Shown one piece after another: positions 24,258-34,992 of a stretch of DNA of 34,992 nt. Below the pieces are notes generated by a model that was given only the letters and a program-made list of their open reading frames with translations, searched no databases and had not been told where the DNA came from. The stretch covers positions 1 through 34,992 of the forward strand of contig JAAXZS010000056.1 in the NCBI GenBank assembly GCA_012719745.1. The letters are read 5' to 3'. The position numbers and the translations under genes were made by a program. This DNA comes from Clostridiales bacterium. Lineage in GTDB: Bacteria > Bacillota > Clostridia > Oscillospirales > Oscillospiraceae. Numbering within the stretch: the first letter of the stretch is position 1; each line of letters opens with the position of its first letter.

Positions 24258-25607
24258 TTATCGTTTGTTAGAGCGGATCCAGATACCCTGCCGTTCGGCT
24301 GCGGCGATCAGTTCATCGCGGAACATGGGATGGGCAACAGAAATCAGTTTTTCCGCCCGTTCCCACGTACTGCAGCCCACCAGATTAACGCCGCCGTATT
24401 CGGTAACGATATAAAACGCCAGGCTGCGGGGATCCGTCACCACATCGCCGGTGACCAGCGTGGGATTAATGCGGGACTTCACATTTCCCTTTTTATCCGT
24501 AAAGGAGGAAGTTAGACAGATAAACGCCTTGCCGCCCCGGGAAACCGCAGCGCCCTCCAAAAAGTCCAGCTGTCCGCCGGTACCGCTGATCTGACGGATA
24601 CCGGAGCTCTCCGCGCAGATCTGACCGTAGAGATCTACAGAAATGCAGTTATTGATGGATACAAAGTTGTCAATGGAACCCACCGTACTGGGATCATTAC
24701 AGTAGGAAATGGGATATGTGATGACACCCGGATTTTCCCGGATCCAGTCGTACAGATCCTGTGAACCCAGCGCCAGGCCAAAGACGCTTTTATAACGGTC
24801 GATGGTCTTTTTCCTGTTGGAGATCTTGCCAGCCTTATACATATCCAGATAGGAGTCGCACAGCATCTCCGTGTGGATTCCCAGATCTTTCAGGTCGGAT
24901 TTGGCAATCATCTGACCCACGGCGTTGGGAAGACTTCCGATGCCCAACTGTAACGTGGAGCCATCTACCATATTCTGTACCACATACTCGGCAATCTTGA
25001 TCTCGGTTTCGGACGCTTCCGGCGCCTTTACAGTGGGCAACGGGCCGTGGGGGCCTTCCACGATCATATCCACATCGGAGATGTGGATGCACTCGTCAAG
25101 GCCGCCATAGACCCAGGGCAGCTGCTCATTGATCTCCAGAATCACCACGTCGGCCTTATCCAGAACGGCGCGGGCCGAGGCATTGCTGACGGCAAAGTTA
25201 AAATAGCCGTGCTGGTTCATGGGCGTCACGCACATAATGGCGACGTTGACCGTCAGGAAGTGCGTATAATAGGCACCCAGATTGCGGAACACCATGGGGA
25301 TAAAATTGCACAGTCCACGGTCGCATAATTTTCTTTCATAACCGGACAAATGCCAGCTGTTGTAAATGAAGTGCTTCCGTTCCAGATCGCACTCCACCAT
25401 CTCGATGGGCTGCTGAATAAGGTATCCTCTGATTTTAACATCGTGCAGCTCCTCTTTGCGCTTGGCAATAGCCGCATCCATAAGGGACGGAAAATCCCCT
25501 CCCATAGATACGTCGATCCAGTCGCCGCTCTTAATGACCTTGGCTGCCTCATCAGGCGTGCAAAGCTTGCGCTTGTAATCTGATATGTAGTCAAACGGTA
25601 CGGCCAT
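24258..25607 (-). CDS. Acetate-dependent CoA-transferase, butyryl-CoA:acetate / 4-hydroxybutyrate type
   Basis: Family I CoA-transferase of 449 residues. It shares the pattern of butyrate producers' butyryl-CoA:acetate enzyme: KHFIYNSWHLSG, GIGSLPNAVG (222-231), LGIHTEM with the catalytic glutamate at E247, AESSGIRQISGTGGQLDF and RSNK at the C-terminus. It moves CoA from an acyl-CoA to acetate, releasing butyrate (or a related acid) and acetyl-CoA. The segment CDSYLDMYKAGKI differs from the AFVDIAKA typical of the Roseburia-type butyrate enzyme, so 4-hydroxybutyrate or another acyl group remains possible. Its own promoter and the adjacent PFOR gene fit fermentative acetyl-CoA metabolism. Confidence 0.88.
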   Translation of the reverse strand: MAVPFDYISDYKRKLCTPDEAAKVIKSGDWIDVSMGGDFPSLMDAAIAKRKEELHDVKIRGYLIQQPIEMVECDLERKHFIYNSWHLSGYERKLCDRGLCNFIPMVFRNLGAYYTHFLTVNVAIMCVTPMNQHGYFNFAVSNASARAVLDKADVVILEINEQLPWVYGGLDECIHISDVDMIVEGPHGPLPTVKAPEASETEIKIAEYVVQNMVDGSTLQLGIGSLPNAVGQMIAKSDLKDLGIHTEMLCDSYLDMYKAGKISNRKKTIDRYKSVFGLALGSQDLYDWIRENPGVITYPISYCNDPSTVGSIDNFVSINNCISVDLYGQICAESSGIRQISGTGGQLDFLEGAAVSRGGKAFICLTSSFTDKKGNVKSRINPTLVTGDVVTDPRSLAFYIVTEYGGVNLVGCSTWERAEKLISVAHPMFRDELIAAAERQGIWIRSNKR

Positions 25608-25650
25608 AGCTCCTCGCCTCTCTTTTCAGATTCGTTTTCTAACATTGTTA

Positions 25651-25679
25651 ATTTTATCACTTTTGAAAAACTTTGTCAA
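25651..25679 (-). promoter_or_regulatory. Promoter of the CoA-transferase gene
   Basis: On the minus strand a perfect TTGACA (25674-25679) and TAAAAT (25651-25656) are 17 nt apart. A TTGTTAA at 25645-25651 touches the -10 and equals a half-site of the Rex redox repressor consensus. The predicted leader is about 37 nt. Confidence 0.8.
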
Positions 25680-25704
25680 TGCTTTAACGGTCATTCCTTA
25701 TAAA

Positions 25705-25736
25705 TTGCGGGCGGGGGTATATTTCCCCGCCCGCAA
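25705..25736 (-). terminator. Hairpin after the PFOR gene
   Basis: A very GC-rich 12-bp stem TTGCGGGCGGGG/CCCCGCCCGCAA (25705-25716 with 25725-25736) has an 8-nt loop. On the minus strand it is followed by TTTATAAGG, a poor T-tract. It begins 34 nt past the PFOR stop and is probably its terminator. Confidence 0.6.
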
Positions 25737-25770
25737 CAGCCCTGTTCTTCAGGCGTATAACAGTTTATGC

Positions 25771-28700
25771 TTACTCTTCAGCTTTACTCTTATAGTATTC
25801 AAATTTTTCCTTGGCGCCAGCTTCAGCCTCGGCAAAGAGCTTCTTGGCGTTATCCGGGAAGCTCAGTTCCAGAGAAGCGTACCGCACCTCGCCCTTCATG
25901 AAATCGTACAGATCCATGGTGGGTTCCTTGGAATCCAGGGAGAATTTCTTGGAATCAGGGTTGTAACGGTACAGGTTCCAATAGCCTGAGGCCACTGCGT
26001 CCTTCATCTCCTGCTGGACATTATTCATACCCTTCTTGATGCCGTGGTTGATGCAGGGAGCGTAGCAGATAATCAGGGACGGGCCCTTATGCTCCTCCGC
26101 CTCGCGGACAGCCTTGATGAACTGAGCGGGGTTGGCGCCCATGGCGCACTGAGCCACATAGACATTGCCATAGGTCATCATCAGACGCCCCAGATCCTTC
26201 TTGGCTGTCTTCTTTCCGGAGGCCTGGAACTGTGCCACAGCGCCTACAGGCGTAGCCTTGGAGGACTGCCCGCCGGTGTTGGAGTAAACCTCGGTATCCA
26301 CCAGCAGCACGTTTACATCCTCACCCATGGCAAAGACGTGATCCAGTCCGCCGAAGCCGATGTCGTAGGCCCATCCGTCGCCGCCGTACATCCACATAGT
26401 CTTCTTGTTCAGATCGTTCTTGCGCTTCAGAATCTCAGCCACTACAGCCTTTTCCTCGGCGGTAAAACTGCCCTTTTCCAGAACCGCTACCAGCGCGTCG
26501 CTGGCGGGTGTGGAGGCATCCAGATCCTCATAGGTCTCCTGCCACTTGGCAATAGCGGCCTTGACGGAAGCATCCTTGGTCATCTCGTTCAGCTGCTTGA
26601 CATAGCCGGTTACGGCCTCCCGCAGCTGCTTGACAGCCAGGCACATGCCATAGGAGAACTCGGCGTTATTTTCAAACAAGGAGTTAGACCAGGCAACGCC
26701 CTTCCCTTCCTTGTTCTTGCAGTAAGGAACGCAAGGCATGGCAGCGCCCCAGGCCTGGGTACAACCGGTGGCGTTGGCCAGATACATCTTATCGCCGTAA
26801 AGCTGGGTCAAGAGCTTAATATAGGGTGTTTCGCCGCAGCCGGCGCAGGCGCCGTTGAACTCTACAAGCGGCTGACGCAGCTGGCTGCCCTTGAGGGTAA
26901 ACTTGTCAATCTTGTCGTCCTTGACGGAGACGGTCTGCAGATACTGCCAGTTGGTCTGATCCAGAGAGACCTCGTGGGTGGGAACCATCTGCAAAGCCTT
27001 GCCGGACTTAGGGCAGGAGGCCACACAGCTGCCGCAGCTGGTGCAGTCCAACGTGGAGACACCCATGGTGTACTTCATGCCTTCCAGCTTGGGACCCTTG
27101 GCATCCGCCAGAATCAGGCCGGCGGGCGCATTCTGTGCTTCTTTGGCATCCAGCAGATAGGGACGGATTACCGCGTGGGGGCAGACAAAGGAGCACATGT
27201 TGCACTGAATACACTCGTCCTTGTTCCACACAGGCAGATGGGTGGCAATGCCGCGCTTTTCGTACTGGGAGGTACCCAGCGGCATGGTGCCGTCCTCCAT
27301 CCCCTTAAAGGCGGAAACAGGCAGGGAGTCGCCCTTCTGGGCGTTGATAGGCACCAGAATATTTTTGATGACATCGGGCAGATTCTTGTCGGCCGGGGCG
27401 ATGGCAGCGCCGGAAAACTTCTTCCACTCGGGCTTTACCTTGACTTCCACCACGGCGTTGATACCGGCATCCACGGCCTGCAGGTTCATGTTGACGATTT
27501 TCTCGCCCTTGAGCATGTAGGTCTTTTTCACAGCTTCCTTCATGTGCGCCACAGCATCGGCCACGGGGATAACATTGGCCAGTTTGAAGAAGGCAGCCTG
27601 CAACACCATATTGGAGCGGTTGCCCAGGCCCAGTGCCTGAGATTCCTTGTTGGCATCGATGATGTAAAACTTAATGTCATTTTCGGCAATATACTTCAGG
27701 ATGTCGCCGGGCATCTTCTTCTCCAGTTGATCTTCCGTCCACTCACAATTCAGGAGGAAAGATCCGTGGGGCTTCAGCTCACTGATAATGTCGTACTTGG
27801 TGAGGTAAGTCTGGTTGTGGCAGGCCACGAAGTCAGCGTTGCTCACATAGTAGGTGGAGCTGATGGGGTGCTTGCCAAAGCGCAGATGGGACTTTGTAAT
27901 GCCAAAGGATTTCTTGGTATCGTACTCAAAATACGCCTGGCAGTACATATCGGTGGTCTCGCCGATGATCTTGATGGAGTTCTTGTTGGCGCCCACGGTA
28001 CCGTCGGAGCCCAGACCCCAGAATTTGCAGGAGATGGTCCCCTCGGGTTCGGTATACAGCGTCTCACCCAGGGGCAGGGACAGATGAGTCACATCGTCCT
28101 CGATGCCGATGGTAAAGTGGTTCTTCGGCTCAGAGAGCTTCAGGTTATCATACACCGCCTTAATCTGGGCGGGGGTGGTATCCTTGGAGCTCAGGCCGTA
28201 ACGGCCGGCGTAAATAGCAGGTCTGTCGGCCTCGTTTATGTAGGCGGCACAAACATCTTCGTACAGCGGCTCGCCCACGGAGCCCAGTTCCTTGACGCGG
28301 TCCATAACGGCCACTTTCTTCACGGTCTTGGGCATAGCGGCAAGCAGATGCTTGACGGAGAAGGGGCGGAACAGGTGAACCTGCAGGAAGCCAACCTTCT
28401 CTCCCTTTGCATTGAGGTACTTCACCGTTTCCTCCACACAGCCGGAAACGGAGCCCATGGCCACGATCACGCGCTCGGCATCAGGTGCGCCATAGTAGTT
28501 GAAGAGGTGATACTCCCGACCTGTCAGCTTGGAGATCTGGGCCATATAGTCTTCCACAATATCAGGCAGCTTCGCGTAGTCGGTATTATTGGACTCGCGC
28601 AACTGAAAATAAATGTCAGGGTTATCCACCAGAGAACGCATCCGGGGATCCTCGGGGTTCAGCGCGTTGGCGCGGAAAGAGGCCAGCGCGTCACGATCCA

Positions 28701-29283
28701 CCATTTTGGAAAAGTCCGCGTAATCAATGGCATCCACCTTCTGGATCTCATGGCTGGTGCGGAAGCCGTCGAAGAAATGCATAAAGGGAATGTGTGCCTT
28801 GATAGCGGACAGATGGGCGATACCCGCCAGATCCATGATCTCCTGCACGCTGCCGGAGTTGAGCATGGCCAGTCCCGTCTGGCGGCAGTTCATCACATCG
28901 GAGTGATCGCCGAAAATGGAAAACGCGTGGGTACCCACAGTACGGGACGCCACGTGGAGCACCAGCGGCAGTCTCTCGCCGGAGATGCGGTGCAGCGTGG
29001 GGATCATCAGCATCAAACCCTGTGATGCGGTGAAGGATGTAGCCAGAGCGCCGGCCTCCAAAGCACCGTGGCAGGCGCCGCAGGCACCGGCCTCGGACTG
29101 CATTTCAACCAGTCGGACCTGCTGTCCGAAAATGTTCTTCCGTCCGTTGGCGGACCACTCGTCGGTCTTTTCCGCCATGGGAGAGGACGGCGTGATGGGA
29201 TAAATGCCGGCCACTTCGCTAAAGGCATAAGCCACATATGCGGCGGCTTCATTGCCATCACAAATTTTCATGATTTTGCTCAT
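25771..29283 (-). CDS. nifJ: Pyruvate:ferredoxin (flavodoxin) oxidoreductase
   Basis: PFOR oxidises pyruvate to acetyl-CoA and CO2 and reduces ferredoxin, the central step of anaerobic fermentation. At 1170 residues it is the single-chain homodimeric type with all domains. The order is: N-terminal pyrimidine domain (YPITPSSPMAE, 28-38), CoA-binding middle domain, two [4Fe-4S] motifs (CIQCNMCSFVCP near 690, CTSCGSCVASCP near 744), the proximal-cluster cysteines (CAGCGETPY near 811) and the TPP site (GGDGWAYDIGFGG near 966). I chose ATG 29283, where AGGAGG lies upstream and the protein starts MSKIMKICDGNEAAAYVAYAF. The gene has its own promoter and a hairpin at its end. Confidence 0.97.
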   Translation of the reverse strand: MSKIMKICDGNEAAAYVAYAFSEVAGIYPITPSSPMAEKTDEWSANGRKNIFGQQVRLVEMQSEAGACGACHGALEAGALATSFTASQGLMLMIPTLHRISGERLPLVLHVASRTVGTHAFSIFGDHSDVMNCRQTGLAMLNSGSVQEIMDLAGIAHLSAIKAHIPFMHFFDGFRTSHEIQKVDAIDYADFSKMVDRDALASFRANALNPEDPRMRSLVDNPDIYFQLRESNNTDYAKLPDIVEDYMAQISKLTGREYHLFNYYGAPDAERVIVAMGSVSGCVEETVKYLNAKGEKVGFLQVHLFRPFSVKHLLAAMPKTVKKVAVMDRVKELGSVGEPLYEDVCAAYINEADRPAIYAGRYGLSSKDTTPAQIKAVYDNLKLSEPKNHFTIGIEDDVTHLSLPLGETLYTEPEGTISCKFWGLGSDGTVGANKNSIKIIGETTDMYCQAYFEYDTKKSFGITKSHLRFGKHPISSTYYVSNADFVACHNQTYLTKYDIISELKPHGSFLLNCEWTEDQLEKKMPGDILKYIAENDIKFYIIDANKESQALGLGNRSNMVLQAAFFKLANVIPVADAVAHMKEAVKKTYMLKGEKIVNMNLQAVDAGINAVVEVKVKPEWKKFSGAAIAPADKNLPDVIKNILVPINAQKGDSLPVSAFKGMEDGTMPLGTSQYEKRGIATHLPVWNKDECIQCNMCSFVCPHAVIRPYLLDAKEAQNAPAGLILADAKGPKLEGMKYTMGVSTLDCTSCGSCVASCPKSGKALQMVPTHEVSLDQTNWQYLQTVSVKDDKIDKFTLKGSQLRQPLVEFNGACAGCGETPYIKLLTQLYGDKMYLANATGCTQAWGAAMPCVPYCKNKEGKGVAWSNSLFENNAEFSYGMCLAVKQLREAVTGYVKQLNEMTKDASVKAAIAKWQETYEDLDASTPASDALVAVLEKGSFTAEEKAVVAEILKRKNDLNKKTMWMYGGDGWAYDIGFGGLDHVFAMGEDVNVLLVDTEVYSNTGGQSSKATPVGAVAQFQASGKKTAKKDLGRLMMTYGNVYVAQCAMGANPAQFIKAVREAEEHKGPSLIICYAPCINHGIKKGMNNVQQEMKDAVASGYWNLYRYNPDSKKFSLDSKEPTMDLYDFMKGEVRYASLELSFPDNAKKLFAEAEAGAKEKFEYYKSKAEE

Positions 29284-29409
29284 TTTACTTTTCCTCCTAT
29301 CATATTCGCCAATCATACTCTCTGATACACATCAGGCACGCACTGATTCTACGGAAATCAAATACGCGGCAGTTCAGGAAAACCCAGATCCGCCAGAATA
29401 CTATTTTAA

Positions 29410-29437
29410 ATTTTATCACGGATTAGGTAAAAGTCAA
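29410..29437 (-). promoter_or_regulatory. Promoter of the PFOR gene
   Basis: On the minus strand TTGACT (29432-29437) and TAAAAT (29410-29415) have a 16-nt spacer. The leader to the ATG at 29283 is about 120 nt and holds only a small CTGAT/ATCAG hairpin; no riboswitch is recognised. The remaining sequence between this promoter and the amylase gene (29438-29508) shows nothing assignable. Confidence 0.65.
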
Positions 29438-29508
29438 CAAATATTAAGGGTATGTTAGGGTCAATTTTTGCCATTCTTGTTCATTATTTCTTTACAAGAA
29501 ACAAGCTA

Positions 29509-29539
29509 AAAGCCTGCGTTTGATTGCAACGCAGGCTTT
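29509..29539 (-). terminator. Terminator of the murD-yunB-ligA-amylase operon
   Basis: A 12-bp perfect stem AAAGCCTGCGTT/AACGCAGGCTTT (29509-29520 with 29528-29539) has a 7-nt loop. On the minus strand it ends CTTTTAGC, a short T-run. It starts 5 nt beyond the amylase stop. Confidence 0.75.
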
Positions 29540-29543
29540 CTAC

Positions 29544-30818
29544 TCAATATATAATAATGGGTTTTCCTGTAAAGAAAATTTTGCCGGATTTCGCCAAAAC
29601 TTGTGTGCCGTCAATCCGATTCACATAGGTACCGTCCGGCCATGCGACAGATACCAATTGTTCCTGACCATCCAGCCCGAAAAGGCCGATAGCCGCTCCG
29701 TCCGTGCCATGATAATCGGCAACAATCATATCATCCTGTGGGAGGCTGGCCGTAAAGCAGCTATTTACCGGAAGGCCTTTTTTGACCTCTCCCAGTTTTT
29801 TCAGCAGCAGCTGCAAATCCCGGCGCATGTCCTGATAGGCACTGTCCCGGTCAAACAGACTTACCTGATGACAAGGGGCGTATTCTATTCCGCTGTACAA
29901 AAGCGTGGTGCCCTTTAAAAAGTAGAGAAACGCCAGGAAATTATCAAAAACAGCGTCGTCCGACACGCGGGAGCCAAAGCGAGGCTGGTCGTGATTCTCC
30001 ACAAAGCGCAGCTTGATATAGTTGGCGGGGTACACCGTCTCCTGCCAGTTGAGCATCCGTATATACTCTTTGAGCGTGTACGAACCGGTGAAAATGCCTT
30101 CAAAGCAGGGCCAGATGTCATAGTCATAGGTAATGTCAAAAGCACGGTACAACTCGCTGTCGGTGGCGGCGTAGGCACCCTGCTGCCACATGGTGCGGAT
30201 ATAGTCGGGATAGACGCTCTCCGCCAACCAGATGCAGCCCGGGCGGATGCTCTCCACCTCCCGGCGGGCCCGCTCCCAGAAGGTCACCGGCACCGAGCTG
30301 GCCACATCGCAGCGGAAGCCGTCCACGATCTCCGCCCACATTTTCAATGTCTCGATCTGGTAATCCCAGAGTGCCGGCACCGTATAATCCAGATCCGCCA
30401 CATCCCACCAGTCCGGTACCTTATGGGAGGGTTTTCCGCTCTCATCCCTGTAAAAGAATTCCGGATGTTCATGGGCCAGCACCGAATCCGGCGATGTGTG
30501 ATTGTAGACCACATCTATAATGCACTTCATCCCCTCCCCGTGGATGGCGTCCACCAGATGGCGGAAGTCCTCCATTGTGCCGTATTCGGGATTGACGGCC
30601 CGGTAATCGGAAATGGCATAGGGGCTGCCCAGTGTTCCCTTTCGATTTTCCTCTCCAATGGGGTGAATGGGCATGAGCCAAAGGATGTCCGTCCCCAGTC
30701 CCCGCAGGCGGGGCAAATCTCCCTCCAGTGCCCGGAAGGTTCCCTCATTGGTATGATTGCGGATAAAGACGGAGTAGATCACCGATTTCCGCAGGCTCAA
30801 ATCTGTCATGTCAGCCAT
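29544..30818 (-). CDS. GH13 alpha-amylase family glycoside hydrolase
   Basis: The 424-residue enzyme has the TIM-barrel regions of GH13: region I DVVYNH (102-107), region II GFRCDVAS with nucleophile D171, region III with acid/base E200 (IWLAESVYP), and region IV FVENHDQ with D277. All catalytic residues are present. There is no signal peptide, so it probably acts on intracellular alpha-glucans or imported oligosaccharides. A short C-terminal beta domain ends at PIIIY. The start codon lies 13 nt after the ligA stop, with GAGGA upstream. It is the last gene of an otherwise cell-wall, sporulation and DNA-repair operon. The exact substrate cannot be told. Confidence 0.88.
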   Translation of the reverse strand: MADMTDLSLRKSVIYSVFIRNHTNEGTFRALEGDLPRLRGLGTDILWLMPIHPIGEENRKGTLGSPYAISDYRAVNPEYGTMEDFRHLVDAIHGEGMKCIIDVVYNHTSPDSVLAHEHPEFFYRDESGKPSHKVPDWWDVADLDYTVPALWDYQIETLKMWAEIVDGFRCDVASSVPVTFWERARREVESIRPGCIWLAESVYPDYIRTMWQQGAYAATDSELYRAFDITYDYDIWPCFEGIFTGSYTLKEYIRMLNWQETVYPANYIKLRFVENHDQPRFGSRVSDDAVFDNFLAFLYFLKGTTLLYSGIEYAPCHQVSLFDRDSAYQDMRRDLQLLLKKLGEVKKGLPVNSCFTASLPQDDMIVADYHGTDGAAIGLFGLDGQEQLVSVAWPDGTYVNRIDGTQVLAKSGKIFFTGKPIIIY

Positions 30819-30831
30819 TATTGATTGTTCC

Positions 30832-33517
<2,686 letters not shown>

Positions 33518-33562
33518 CGCAATCACCCCTACCGCCAGTCTATGCGGCAGAAGCATTATGTG

Positions 33563-34945
33563 TTACGACAATCGGTTTACGATTTCCTTAAAAGTCTTTC
33601 CTCGCACCATAAAGTTAGGGAACTGATCAAAGGCCGCGCAGGCAGGAGACAGCGTGACCACATCGCCGCTGACGGCCACTTTCCGTGCCGTTTCCACAGC
33701 TTCTTCCAGTGTGGAAACAGTCACTATTTCCGGTGCCCCCTCTTTATACGCGGGCGCAGCCAAAACAGCCTCTTTGATCTTGTTGGCGGTGGCGCCGCAA
33801 AGAATCAGAAGTTTCACATGCTCCACAATCTCGGGGCCAAGTACCGTAAAGGGAATATGCTTGTCGTATCCGCCGGCAATCAGGATCACCCTTTCCGAAA
33901 AAGAGCGTAGCCCCGCAATGGTACGGGAGGGGCTGCTGGCAATAGAGTCGTTGTAATAGCGGACGCCCCGGAGTGTCCGCACCAGTTCAATACGGTGCTC
34001 CACCCCGTTGAAGCTGCGGGCAAAGTCGCGGATGATCTCATCCGGTACCAGACCGTCCACCGCCCCGATCGCCGCCATATAGTTTTCAATATTATGCACG
34101 CCCGGCAAGCAAATATCCGAGGTCAGCATGACCTGCCGCTCCGCGCCGTTTCGGCGTACCATAACGGCGTCACCCCGCAAGAAGACGCCTTCTGCCGGCT
34201 CCTCCCCGCGACTGAAATACAGTGTCTTTCCTCTGGCACGTGTCCCTTGTTCCCGGGTAATATCGTTGTCCAGGTTGAAAATGGCAATATCCTTGGTGCT
34301 CTGGTGGATAAATATATTCTCCTTGGCGGCCACATATTCTGCCATATCTCGGTGCATATCCAGATGATTGGGCGCCAGATTGGTCACCACGGCAATGTGG
34401 GGACTGTGGGTCATGGTCATCAGCTGAAAGGAGGAAAGCTCCAGAACTGCCATATCCGACGGCTTCATTTGATCGGCCTGCGCCAGCAGCGGATGGCCGA
34501 TGTTGCCGCCCACATGGACGATACGCCCCGCTTTTTTCAAAAGCTCCGCTATAATGGTGGTTGTCGTCGTCTTACCGTCGCTGCCCGTCACCGCGATGAT
34601 GGGGCAGGGGCAGACTTCAAAAAACGCTTCCATCTCCGAGGTGATGACGGCGCCGTGGGCCACCGCATCCATCAGCTCCGGACAATCAGGCCGCAAGCCC
34701 GGTGTCCGGAAAATCACATCGGCCCTTATATTCTTAAAATAATCGGCGCCCAGGCGTAAAACAGCACCCTTGTGTTCCAGTTCATCAGCCAGCTCTCCGA
34801 ACTGCGCCCGCTCCCGCTTATCGCAGGCAGTCACGTGGACACCGGCGTCCAGCAGACACATCAAAAGCGGCGTATTGCTCACTCCGATGCCGATCACCGC
34901 CACCGTTTTATGTTGAAGAGATAGAAGATACTCATGCAATGTCAT
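33563..34945 (-). CDS. murD: UDP-N-acetylmuramoyl-L-alanine--D-glutamate ligase
   Basis: MurD adds D-glutamate to UDP-MurNAc-L-Ala in the cytoplasm during peptidoglycan precursor synthesis. The 460 residues show the N-terminal UDP-binding Rossmann region (VAVIGIGVSN) and the ATP P-loop GSDGKTTTT (121-129). The central domain has GGNIGHPLL and LELSSFQL, then NHLDMH, and the C-terminal domain has NDSIASSPSRT and GGYDKH. GGAGG precedes the ATG by about 10 nt. It heads the visible part of the operon; mraY or other mur genes might lie upstream, but the remaining 47 nt of the window do not show them. Confidence 0.96.
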   Translation of the reverse strand: MTLHEYLLSLQHKTVAVIGIGVSNTPLLMCLLDAGVHVTACDKRERAQFGELADELEHKGAVLRLGADYFKNIRADVIFRTPGLRPDCPELMDAVAHGAVITSEMEAFFEVCPCPIIAVTGSDGKTTTTTIIAELLKKAGRIVHVGGNIGHPLLAQADQMKPSDMAVLELSSFQLMTMTHSPHIAVVTNLAPNHLDMHRDMAEYVAAKENIFIHQSTKDIAIFNLDNDITREQGTRARGKTLYFSRGEEPAEGVFLRGDAVMVRRNGAERQVMLTSDICLPGVHNIENYMAAIGAVDGLVPDEIIRDFARSFNGVEHRIELVRTLRGVRYYNDSIASSPSRTIAGLRSFSERVILIAGGYDKHIPFTVLGPEIVEHVKLLILCGATANKIKEAVLAAPAYKEGAPEIVTVSTLEEAVETARKVAVSGDVVTLSPACAAFDQFPNFMVRGKTFKEIVNRLS

Positions 34946-34992
34946 ATGGAAAAGCCTCCGCTATATTAAAATAAAAACAGTAAATATATTAT

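Noticed and set aside
26044-29025. 993-codon plus-strand open frame
   Set aside because: It is the antisense shadow of the PFOR gene. Strong codon bias keeps the opposite frame free of stops, and the translation shows no family motifs.
29320-29336. CTGAT/ATCAG hairpin in the PFOR leader
   Set aside because: A 5-bp stem with no T-tract is too weak to support a role.

Overview
The window reads as chromosome of a spore-forming, anaerobic, probably gut-dwelling Clostridia member (Oscillospiraceae-like). This rests on the mix of genes. There is a PolC-type replicative polymerase, the sporulation protein YunB, a one-piece pyruvate:ferredoxin oxidoreductase (PFOR), and a butyryl-CoA:acetate-type CoA-transferase. 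It also has an S4-RluA enzyme, the DUF512 radical-SAM/Der pair, mid-range G+C, and strong AGGAGG ribosome sites. The genus assignment is inference; there is no rRNA here to fix it.

Layout. (1) 1-4753, mostly minus strand: an EamA-type transporter, the GTPase Der and the DUF512 PDZ/radical-SAM protein, then a separate yceD-rpmF operon with a near-perfect sigma-A promoter. (2) 4773-12673, plus strand: an RluA-family pseudouridine synthase, then a spermidine/putrescine ABC operon (potA-potB-potC-potD) with an FlK-like thioesterase as its last gene. After a terminator comes a more A+T-rich LytTR response regulator/GHKL kinase pair, with a possible 35-residue leader ORF in front and a dyad-rich stretch with a gene remnant behind. 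(3) 12995-23139, minus strand: one tight operon pyrH-frr-uppS-cdsA-dxr-rseP-ispG-polC, which joins nucleotide supply, ribosome recycling, undecaprenyl and phospholipid precursors, the MEP isoprenoid pathway, intramembrane proteolysis and DNA replication. (4) 23252-24213, plus strand: a metallo-beta-lactamase-fold hydrolase with its own promoter. (5) 24258-29437, minus strand: the CoA-transferase and PFOR, each with its own promoter. Together these support pyruvate oxidation to acetyl-CoA and acetate-dependent release of butyrate. (6) 29509-34945, minus strand: murD-yunB-ligA and a cytoplasmic GH13 alpha-amylase-like gene, packed as one operon.

Most of the window is conserved housekeeping sequence. 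The accessory stretch is 10258-12994. I see no CRISPR array, tRNA, rRNA, intact insertion sequence or prophage. I did not find a clear new defence or biosynthetic system. The best leads are the leader ORF and palindromes around the two-component pair, the thioesterase appended to the polyamine operon, and the short N-terminus of PolC.
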